Assembly: GCA_037783545.1 (NCBI GenBank)
Contig: JBBELK010000006.1
Location: forward strand, 446,501-510,500
Direction: 5' to 3'
Source of the DNA: Henricia sp. BOLD:AAB3569
Taxonomy: Eukaryota; Echinodermata; Asteroidea; Spinulosida; Echinasteridae
Length of the DNA: 64,000 nt
Made by a program: the position numbers and the translations under genes. This document shows, piece by piece, positions 53,486-64,000 of this stretch. Under the pieces are notes generated by a model. The model saw nothing but the letters and a program-made list of their open reading frames with translations, did not search any database and was not told the origin of the DNA. The first letter of the stretch is position 1. The number at the start of each line of letters is the position of its first letter.

Positions 53486-56400
53486 AACTAGAGCTTCGCG
53501 TTTGTGTTTTTTACAAACGCAAGGTGATCGGGTGACATAAACATTGAAATGATGATGACGACACAGTTTTGAGATTGTTTGGAAACTTGAGTTGTTTGTT
53601 GTTGAAAAAAGTATTGGAATTCTCAAGACATGACTGACTATTCAACGCTAAAATTGTACTACTAGGTTTTCAGGCCAAAATGTATTCCTTGCCCCAAACA
53701 CCCAAACTATATATCAAATGAAAGTTCTTGATGACAGAAATACAATGCTCTTTAAATGAAGAAAATCGGACAAGTACTTTTTGAGATATCCTGTTATATG
53801 TATTAAAATATCTATCATTCGATGAAGCCCGACCATACATTCACTGCGTATACCCCACAATGGCCCCAAAACGACATAATTTGAATAATTTTAGTAACAT
53901 AAATCAGTATAACCTCTGCTATAATTGAAGTATTCTCATAAAACTTTCTGCATAAGGGTAATGTGGTATGGTCTTTCAGAAAAAGTATAAATTATTTTAA
54001 TAAAATGAATGGTTGCCATGGAAACAAGCATTTTATTTTAAGCAAATTAATGGTTGCCATGGAAACAAGCACATTTTCTCCAAAGAAAACAATATAATTT
54101 GACGTCTCAACAAACTTCAGATGAAATAACAGTTACTGGCAATGATATAGCTGAACAAGTGATAAATAAAGGCCAGTAACATTATTTGAGGTATTGTATT
54201 ACTCATCTTCAAGGTCAAAAGTCAATTTAAAGAAGTGGAGGATGCGGATGCTAGTGTGATACTCCGAGGTGGAGGGTTTTCCTGGTTTTCTTCTGGCTCG
54301 GCCATAGTCTTTAATCTTGATACTGGAAGTAGAGACAACAGGATAGTTTATTAAGTAGAGACAACAGGATATTTTATTATACCATGCCCTCACTTAAGAT
54401 TTAGTTAACTTTCTCCTTTTTTTTCCTTTTCTTTTTTTAATGACCTGACTGAAACAATTAGGGCGGCTATGAGTATGACTTTTAAAAAACTTGTAAGTTG
54501 TAGGCCTATTCTCTTTAATACTTAAAGTTTGGTTTGTATTTATTGTTTTAATTGTATTTACAGTTGATATAGTGAACAAAATAAAACATATCAATTCGAC
54601 AACCAAAACAAAAAATTCAATTTGAATTTTGATTACTTAGATCTGCCCCTCCAGGAATGCGGAAAAACATACCTCTAGTAATAATGGTATCGCCCAAAAA
54701 AAGGCATTGTGCATCCTATGTACGAACTACGATTGTACCATTTTTTTAAATATGGGGAGGGTTATATACCTTCCTTTCAAAATTTAACGGACACGAGGCC
54801 TAAAACATTCGGCTAATTGTAATTCTGACGTCCCTAGAAATATATCCGGCATATATGTGAGATGTGTATTTTGTTATAAAATTACCAAAACAGCATGATT
54901 TTAAGACTTAGTGGTTGACACAACCAGATTCCAACGACCGGGGTCACGCCATGCATCACGCCGTCCTTTTACGGGCGAGTGCCCCATTCAATAGGCCAAC
55001 ACACACACGTACAGCGTGGCGTTCGTGTCTATCAAAAAAGCTTTTGAAAGGGTATAGAAAATACGCTCTCCGTAAAAAAATAAACACATTTAACATTCCA
55101 AACTCGCACAAATAATTGTTAAGACATGTAAAATTCATTCAGTGAAACCTCCTACCTTTCAAAATGAAGATTTCACCTCAAGAAATTGAGTTTACTTTTC
55201 CCTTTTTCGTAACTTCGGTTGTAGACCACCTACCGATAACAAGGACGCAATGACGTGTACAGTACCCCTTCAGCTATTCAGGGAAACCCTTTTCATGTAC
55301 GTCACAAGTATTCGGATCCGCGGAAAGCACCCGAAGTGCATGCGCGCCCAGCCGAGCGGCAATTTTTATGGGCCGAATACTCGCGATCGCAACGCTTTGG
55401 GAAAAGCTGGTCGGGGCGAGAGTAGTTCATTCATAAAAGCCTGGGCTGTCGGTCATACCTCCGACGGCTGTTTTATGTACGTTAGTGAATGACTGAAACT
55501 CTAAGCTTTCTAATGAACTGTTGCTCGTTAGATTTGGACAGGTAAAAGTGGATGAATTTTTGAGATGAAAAATAGTAAGATTTTGGTGCGGGCTGTGCGC
55601 TGTGTGTGCAGAGGGCTTCAGTCTCGTACAATCGAACTGAAAAACTGATGACGTCATAATTGTCAATCTCATCATAACGTTACTATTGTGTGCACAGATT
55701 GTTGAAGTATCTACTGAAGAACAAGTTTTGACATGTAGGCCTAGGCCCATATGTGGTGAAAGAATCTTTACAATATCTATTACAGTTCTAAAGATTTTGT
55801 CATTTGAGATCATATTACTGTAGTATATCGCCGTGTGGGGAGTTGGGGTTCAATTGCATCTAGAATAAACTGACGCTCCAGTCAACTTGAGTTGCGGTCC
55901 ACCATGTCCATTTTATTTCCAACACAGCAACGATTTCCAGCATGTCACATTCACAGTTTTCGGGGAGAAGACATATTTACTCTGGTCCGCCGACTAAGGC
56001 TAGCCGTACATAATTACACCCAAGATACAACAGCTAAGTCACCAAAAGTAAATGCCCTTGTGCTATCTAGTGTTTATTCAACTTTCATGGCGATGATGCC
56101 ACGGCAACGAGGAGTTTTACATCTTCAAAAGTCAAATTTTCTGAGTTGTAAATCAAGCCCTGCTTATTATGTCTCGTCTGTCTGACTTATTCACTACTAA
56201 AAGATACATTATGACCTCTGACCCAAGACAGGCGCCTAGATACAAGTTCTATTATTAGAAGTCGAGCACTATATATGGGCGCAAATCGTCAGATTAGTGG
56301 AGGCTTGGCATAGCGCCCTCAAACGACTGAGTTAGCTTAATTATCAAGGGACCCAACAAATAATTTCTCCACATTACGTAACCACCGTGCACGTGATGAC

Positions 56401-58046
56401 GTCATCAGTAGTATATATGTAGTCATAAAGTCAACATGTGAGGGAACATTTCGTTCCGTAGAAAAATGGTCAAATTCCCTACCACTTTGGCTCTATTTGC
56501 ATTCAAAGTGCTAAAAAAGTGTACATTTTCGAACCTCTTCCGGTTTGGACCGGAGGTTTGGGTCACACAGGGGTCATGCCATTGTATGATTTGTTCAGTT
56601 CATTGCGACCTATCATGCTGTGAAAGAATTGTTCAAGTATCTATTACGATTCTTGAGATATGAATTTTTGAAATAATAACCATTTAATTTTTGTAATTTG
56701 ACACCTGTGACGATATCATGACGTCACAATGTTGTGCACAAATTGTTCAACAATTTGATAAACATCAAGTTCTTAAATGTGGCGAAAGAATCACGCAAAT
56801 ATCTGCTGTAGTTCTCAAAATACAGCATTTTTAAACAATTCAGCTCCAAATTTGCGTATTTTGACACCACATTACGTAACTACCGTCCATGTGATGACGT
56901 CACCAATGGTATAGTCAAAAAGTCCACATGTGTGGAAACATTTCGTTCCGTAGAAATATGGTCAAATTCACTACCACTTTGAATCTATTTGCATTCAAAA
57001 CGCTTTAAAAAATGCACATTTTCGAACAACTTCCGGTTTGGACCGGAAGTAGGCGTCACACAGGGGTCATGACATTGTATGATTTGTTCAGTTCATTTAG
57101 ACTTATCATGTTGTGAAAGAATTGTTCAAGTATCTATTACGGTTCTTGAGATATGAATTTTGGAAATAATAACCTTTGAATTTTTGTATTTGACACCTGA
57201 TGACGTCATGATTACGTCACACTTGATGCCATCATGATACTATACATTCTGGTGAAAGTCTGCCGTAGGGCCTATGTCTGTATCTAATTTACTAACGATT
57301 CAGCTTGGTTTGATGGGCATTGTTACTGGTAAGTGTAAAAACTGAGATTCTCAGTTTCGTTGAACTTTGACCTCCAATTGACCCCAGAAGGAAGGGTCAG
57401 ATGACAATGCCCACACAAAGAAAATTGTAGAACAGAATGTCATCTATAAACCTGCCAAATACGAAGATCATGGGTCACGTGGTTTTCAAGACGGAAGCAT
57501 TTTAAAATATGCATATTTTGGTTTTTTGGGGGTGTAATTTGATACTTGATGACGTCACGATGACGTCACGCTTGATGCCATCATAATATTATACACGCTG
57601 GTGAAAGTCTGCCATAGGACCTATGCCTGTACCTAGTTACTTAAAGATTCAGCTTGGTTTGATGGGCATTGTTGCTCAATAAGTGCAAAAATTGAGATTT
57701 TCGTTTTCGTTGAACTTTGACCTCAAATTGACCCCAGAAGGAAGGGTCAGATGAAAATGCCCACACGAAGAAAATTGTTGGCCATGATCTGATATATAAG
57801 CCTGCCAAATACGAAGATCATGGGTCACGTGGTTTTCCAGACGGAAGCATTTTAACATATGCATATTTTGGTCATTTTTGGCTTGTAATTTGATACCTGA
57901 TGACGTCACAGTGACGTCACACTTCAATGCACACCTTCACATTGGGGTTGATGTTCCTACCAAGTTTCAAGTTGATAGCTTGAACCGTTTTGAAGAAAAG
58001 CTCTGGAAACGTTTGAGTGGAAAAAGAAGAAAAAAAAAAAAAAAAA
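53486..58046 (+). repeat. Array unit 4, long class with extended block A (4561 bp)
   Basis: Block A here runs 53657-55644 (1988 bp) and has about 490 bp of extra sequence at its left, including a duplicated TGGTTGCCATGGAAACAAGCA (54011 and 54051). In the other long units this stretch is replaced by tandem ATATAGCTGAATG, so unit 4 may hold the older form. Confidence 0.9.
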
Positions 58047-61000
58047 CTAGAGCTTCGCGTTTGTGTTTTTTACAAACGCAAGGTGATCGGGTGACATAAA
58101 CATTGAAATGATGATGACGACACAGTTTTGAGATTGTTTGAAAACTTGAGTTGTTTGTTGTTGAAAAAAGTATTGGAATTCTCAAGACATGACTCTGACT
58201 ATTCAACGCTAAAATTGATATAGCTGAATGATATAGCTGAATGATATAGCTGAACAAGTGATAAATAAAGGCCAGTAACATTATTTGAGGTATTGTATTA
58301 CTCATCTTCAAGGTCAAAAGTCAATTTAAAGAAGTGGAGGATGCGGATGCTAGTGTGATATTCCGAGGTGGAGGGTTTTCCTGGTTTTCTTCTGGCTCGG
58401 CCATAGTCTTTAATCTTGATACTGGAAGTAGAGACAACAGGATAGTTTATTAAGTAGAGACAACAGGATATTTTATTATACCATGCCCTCACTTAAGATT
58501 TAGTTAACTTTCTCCTTTTTTTTTCCTTTTCTTTTTTTAATGACCTGACTGAAACAATTAGGGCGGCTATGAGTATGACTTTTAAAAACTTGTAAGTTGT
58601 AGGCCTATTCTCTTTATTACTTAAAGTTTGGTTTGTATTTATTGTTTTAATTGTATTTACAGCTGATATAGTGAACAAAATAAAACAAATCAATTCGACA
58701 ACCAAAACAAAAAAATTCAATTTGAATTTTGATTACTTAGATCTGCCCCTCCAGGAATGCGGAAAAACATACCTCTAGTAATAATGGTATCGCCCAAAAA
58801 AAGGCATTGTGCATCCTATGTACGAACTACGATTGTACCATTTTTTTAAAATTTGGGGAGGGTTATACCTTCCTTTCAAAATTTAACGGACACGAGGCCT
58901 AAAAAATTCGGCTAATTGTAATTCTGACGTCCCTAGAAATATATCCGGCATATATGTGAGATGTGTATTTTGTTATAAAATTACCAAAACAGCATGATTT
59001 TAAGACTTAGTGGTTGACACAACCAGATTCCAACGACCGGGGTCACGCCATGCATCACGCCGTCCTTTTACGGGCGAGTGCCCGCCAACACACACACGTA
59101 CAGCGTGGCGTTCGTGTCTATCAAAAGAGCTTTTGAAAGGGTATAGAAAATACGCTCTCCGTAAAAAAATAAACACATTTAACATTCCAAACTCGCACAA
59201 ATAATTGTTAAGACATGTAAAATTCATTCAGTGAAACCTCCTACCTTTCAAAATGAAGATTTCACCTCAAGAAATTGAGTTTACTTTCCCTTTTTCGTAA
59301 CTTCGGTTGTAGACCACCTACCGATAACAAGGACGCAATGACGTGTACAGTACCCCTTCAGCTATTCAGGGAAACCCTTTTTATGTACGTCACAAGTATT
59401 CGGATCCGCGGAAAGCACCCGAAGTGCATGCGCGCCCAGCCGAGCGGCAATTTTTATGGGCCGAATACTCGCGATCGCAACGCTTTGGGAAAAGCTGGTT
59501 GGGGCGAGAGTAGTTCATTCATAAAAGCCTGGGCTGTCGGTCATACCTCCGACGGCTGTTTTATGTACGTTAGTGAATGACTGAAACTCTAAGCTTTCTA
59601 ATGAACTGTTGCTCGTTAGATTTGGACAGGTAAAAGTGGATGAATTTTTGAGATGAAAAATAGTAAGATTTTGGTGCGGGCTGTGCGCTGTGTGTGCAGA
59701 GGGCTTCAGTCTCGTACAATCGAACTGAAAAACTGATGACGTCATAATTGTCAATCTCATCATAACGTTACTATTGTGTGCACAGATTGTTAAAGTATCT
59801 ACTGAAGAACAAGTTTTGACATGTAGGCCTAGGCCCATATGTGGTGAAAGAATCTTTACAATATCTATTACAGTTCTAAAGATTTTGTCATTTGAGATCA
59901 TATTACTGTAGTATATCGCCGTGTGGGGAGTTGGGGTTCAATTGCATCTAGAATAAACTGACGCTCCAGTCAACTTGAGTTGCGGTCCACCATGTCCATT
60001 TTATTTCCAACACAGCAACGATTTCCAGCATGTCACATTCACAGTTTTCGGGGAGAAGACATATTTACTCTGGTCCGCCGACTAAGGCTAGCCGTACATA
60101 ATTACACCCAAGATACAACAGCTAAGTCACCAAAAGTAAATGCCCTTGTGCTATCTAGTGTTTATTCAACTTTCATGGCGATGATGCCACGGCAACGAGC
60201 AGTTTTACATCTTCAAAAGTCAAATTTTCTGAGTTGTAAATCAAGCCCTGCTTATTATGTCTCGTCTGTCTGACTTATTCACTACTAAAAGATACATTAT
60301 GACCTCTGACCCGAGACAGGCGCCTAGATACAAGTTCTATTATTAGAAGTCGAGCACTATATATGGGCGCAAATCGTCAGATTAGTGGAGGCTTGGCATA
60401 GCGCCCTCAAACGACTGAGTTAGCTTAATTATCAAGGGACCCAACAAATAATTTCTCCACATTACGTAACCACCGTGCACGTGATGACGTCATCAGTAGT
60501 ATATATGTAGTCATAAAGTCAACATGTGAGGGAACATTTCGTTCCGTAGAAAAATGGTCAAATTCCCTACCACTTTGGCTCTATTTGCATTCAAAGTGCT
60601 AAAAAAGTGTACATTTTCGAACCTCTTCCGGTTTGGACCGGAGGTTTGGGTCACACAGGGGTCATGCCATTGTATGATTTGTTCAGTTTATTGCGACCTA
60701 TCATGCTGTGAAAGAATTGTTCAAGTATCTATTACGATTCTTGAGATATGAATTTTTGAAATAATAACCATTTAATTTTTGTAATTTGACACCTGTGACG
60801 ATATCATGACGTCACAATGTTGTGCACAAATTGTTCAACAATTTGATAAACATCAAGTTCTTAAATGTGGCGAAAAAATCACGCAAATATCTGCTGTAGT
60901 TCTCAAGATACAGCATTTGTAAACAATTCAGCTCCAAATTTGCGTATTTTGACACCACATTACGTAACTACCGTCCATGTGATGACGTCACCAATGGTAT

Positions 61001-62140
61001 AGTCAAAAAGTCCACATGTGTGGAAACATTTCGTTCCGTAGAAATATGGTCAAATTCACTACCACTTTGAATCTATTTGCATTCAAAACGCTTTAAAAAA
61101 TGCACATTTTCGAACAACTTCCGGTTTGGACCGGAAGTAGGCGTCACACAGGGGTCATGACATTGTATGATTTGTTCAGTTCATTTAGACTTATCATGTT
61201 GTGAAAGAATTGTTCAAGTATCTATTACGGTTCTTGAGATATGAATTTTGGAAATAATAACCTTTGAATTTTTGTAATTTGACACCTGATGACGTCATGA
61301 TTACGTCACACTTGATGCCATCATGATACTATACATTCTGGTGAAAGTCTGCCGTAGGGCCTATGTCTGTATCTAATTTACTAACGATTCAGCTTGGTTT
61401 GATGGGCATTGTTACTGGTAAGTGTAAAAACTGAGATTCTCAGTTTCGTTGAACTTTGACCTCCAATTGACCCCAGAAGGAAGGGTCAGATGACAATGCC
61501 CACACAAAGAAAATTGTAGAACAGAATGTCATCTATAAACCTGCCAAATACGAAGATCATGGGTCACGTGGTTTTCAAGACGGAAGCATTTTAAAATATG
61601 CATACTTTGGTTTTTTGGGGGGTGTAATTTGATACTTGATGACGTCACGATAACGTCACGCTTGATGCCATCATAATATTATACACGCTGGTGAAAGTCT
61701 GCCATAGGACCTATGCCTGTACCTAGTTACTTAAAGATTCAGCTTGGTTTGATGGGCATTGTTGCTCAATAAGTGCAAAAATTGAGATTTTCGTTTTCGT
61801 TGAACTTTGACCTCAGATTGACCCCAGAAGGAAGGGTCAGATGAAAATGCCCACACGAAGAAAATTGTAGGCCATGATCTGATATATAAGCCTGTCAAAT
61901 ACGAAGATCATGGGTCACGTGGTTTTCTAGACGGAAGCATTTTAAAACATGCATATTTTAGTCATATTTGGGTTGTAATTTGATACCCGATGACGTCACA
62001 ATGACGTCACACTTCAGTGCACACCTTCACATTGGGATTGATGTTCCTACCAAGTTTCAAGTTGATAGCTTGAACCGTTTTGAAGAAAAGCTCTGGAAAC
62101 GTTTGAGTGGAAAAAGAAGAAAAAAAAAAAAAAAAAAAAA
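58047..62140 (+). repeat. Array unit 5, long class (4094 bp)
   Basis: As unit 1, with block A at 58218-59732. A 9-bp deletion is seen near 59083 (the CATTCAATAG stretch is missing) compared with the other long units. Confidence 0.9.
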
Positions 62141-64000
62141 CTAGAGCTTCGCGTTTGTGTTTTTTACAAACGCAAGGTGATCGGGTGACATAAACATTGA
62201 AATGATGATGACGACACAGTTTTGAGATTGTTTGAAAACTTGAGTTGTTTGTTGTTGAAAAAAGTATTGGAATTCTCAAGACATGACTCTGACTATTCAA
62301 CGCTAAAATTGATATAGCTGAATGATATAGCTGAATGATATAGCTGAACAAGTGATAAATAAAGGCCAGTAACATTATTTGAGGTATTGTATTACTCATC
62401 TTCAAGGTCAAAAGTCAATTTAAAGAAGTGGAGGATGCGGATGCTAGTGTGATATTCCGAGGTGGAGGGTTTTCCTGGTTTTCTTCTGGCTCGGCCATAG
62501 TCTTTAATCTTGATACTGGAAGTAGAGACAACAGGATAGTTTATTAAGTAGAGACAACAGGATATTTTATTATACCATGCCCTCACTTAAGATTTAGTTA
62601 ACTTTCTCCTTTTTTTTCCTTTTCTTTTTTTAATGACCTGACTGAAACAATTAGGGCGGCTATGAGTATGACTTTTAAAAACTTGTAAGTTGTAGGCCTA
62701 TTCTCTTTAATACTTAAAGTTTGGTTTGTATTTATTGTTTTAATTGTATTTACAGCTGATATAGTGAACAAAATAAAACACATCAATTCGACAACCAAAA
62801 CAAAAAATTCAATTTGAATTTTGATTACTTAGATCTGCCCCTCCAGGAATGCGGAAAAACATACCTCTAGTAATAATGGTATCGCCCCAAAAAAGGCATT
62901 GTGCATCCTATGTACGAACTACGATTGTACCATTTTTTTAAAATTTGGGGAGGGTTATACCTTCCTTTCAAAATTTAACGGACACGAGGCCTAAAAAAAT
63001 CGGCTAATTGTAATTCTGACGTCCCTAGAAATATATCCGGCATATATGTGAGATGTGTATTTTGTTATAAAATTACCAAAACAGCATGATTTTAAGACTT
63101 AGTGGTTGACACAACCAGATTCCAACGACCGGGGTCACGCCATGCATCACGCCGTCCTTTTACGGGCGAGTGCCCCATTCAATAGGCCAACACACACACG
63201 TACACCGTGGCGTTCGTGTCTATCAAAAGAGCTTTTGAAAGGGTATAGAAAATACGCTCTCCGTAAAAAAATAAACACATTTAACATTCCAAACTCGCAC
63301 AAATAATTGTTAAGACATGTAAAATTCATTCAGTGAAACCTCCTACCTTTCAAAATGAAGATTTCACCTCAAGAAATTGAGTTTACTTTTCCCTTTTTCG
63401 TAACTTCGGTTGTAGACCACCTACCGATAACAAGGACGCAATGACGTGTACAGTACCCCTTCAGCTATTCAGGGAAACCCTTTTCATGTACGTCACAAGT
63501 ATTCGGATCCGCGGAAAGCACCCGAAGTGCATGCGCGCCCAGCCGAGCGGCAATTTTTATGGGCCGAATACTCGCGATCGCAACGCTTTGGGAAAAGCTG
63601 GTCGGGGCGAGAGTAGTTCATTCATAAAAGCCTGGGCTGTCGGTCATACCTCCGACGGCTGTTTTATGTACGTTAGTGAATGACTGAAACTCTAAGCTTT
63701 CTAATGAACTGTTGCTCGTTAGATTTGGACAGGTAAAAGTGGATGAATTTTTGAGATGAAAAATAGTAAGATTTTGGTGCGGGCTGTGCGCTGTGTGTGC
63801 AGAGGGCTTCAGTCTCGTACAATCGAACTGAAAAACTGATGACGTCATAATTGTCAATCTCATCATAACGTTACTATTGTGTGCACAGATTGTTAAAGTA
63901 TCTACTGAAGAACAAGTTTTGACATGTAGGCCTAGGCCCATATGTGGTGAAAGAATCTTTACAATATCTATTACAGTTCTAAAGATTTTGTCATTTGAGA
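62141..64000 (+). repeat. Array unit 6, long class, cut by the window edge
   Basis: Block A at 62312-63835, then the start of the TGACGTCA part. Its A-tract before CTAGAGC is the longest of the six. The array continues beyond 64000. Confidence 0.9.

Larger units (their letters stand above)
42537..64000 (+). repeat. Large tandem array, units of about 2.6 and 4.1 kb (open at right edge)
   Basis: Using CTAGAGCTTCGCG as unit start, copies begin at 43958, 48054, 50680, 53486, 58047 and 62141, preceded by a truncated copy from about 42537. Complete unit lengths are 4096, 2626, 2806, 4561 and 4094 bp. Units are nearly identical by eye in shared parts. Size classes differ by one block (44129-45652 type). 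The first, truncated copy is the most diverged. No ORF is convincingly coding: the longest are 128 codons and lie antisense to short ones, and they persist simply because the copies are recent. Confidence 0.95.

Overview
The window looks like nuclear DNA of a marine invertebrate animal. It has spliced exons with GT/AG borders, low coding density, AT-rich intergenic DNA, and very many small transposable elements, tRNA-derived SINEs and satellites. An echinoderm or close deuterostome is my best guess: one TTAA-flanked element family resembles, from memory, very common sea-star repeats. This assignment is inference only. There are no bacterial operons and no CRISPR array.

Layout. 0.27-6.13 kb (minus strand): three exons of an SLC16/monocarboxylate-transporter-like gene whose 3' exons lie beyond the left edge; its introns carry MITEs, a SINE and a tRNA-like relic. 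6.1-16 kb: no convincing gene, but several MITE families with intact target-site duplications (9 bp or TTAA), SINEs, minisatellites and foldbacks. 16.4-18.7 kb (minus): a decayed Ty3/gypsy-like retroelement (integrase, Pol tail, possibly a signal-peptide ORF). 18.67-37.83 kb: a 19.2-kb segment bounded by TTAA and matching inverted termini that splits that gypsy gene; the missing upstream piece of Pol resumes at 37.83-38.13 kb. Inside it are a six-exon gene segment on the plus strand (30.0-33.8 kb) with perfectly compatible splice phases, 16/17-bp and 25-bp satellites, an hAT-like MITE, a Tc1 relic and other nested repeats. 38.1-40.3 kb: a decayed DIRS-like tyrosine-recombinase retroelement with its inverted terminal structure. 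40.3-42.5 kb: SINE pieces and long hairpins.

42.54 kb to the right edge (at least 21.5 kb): a tandem array of large repeat units in two size classes (about 2.6 and 4.1 kb), which differ by a 1.5-2.0-kb block and are full of TGACGTCA palindromes. One unit boundary carries three extra tandem hairpin modules. The array is open at the right edge.

The strongest candidates for something undescribed are the large TTAA-bounded element with its embedded multi-exon gene and the two-class TGACGTCA-rich array. All repeat relationships were read by eye; no alignment or database search was run.
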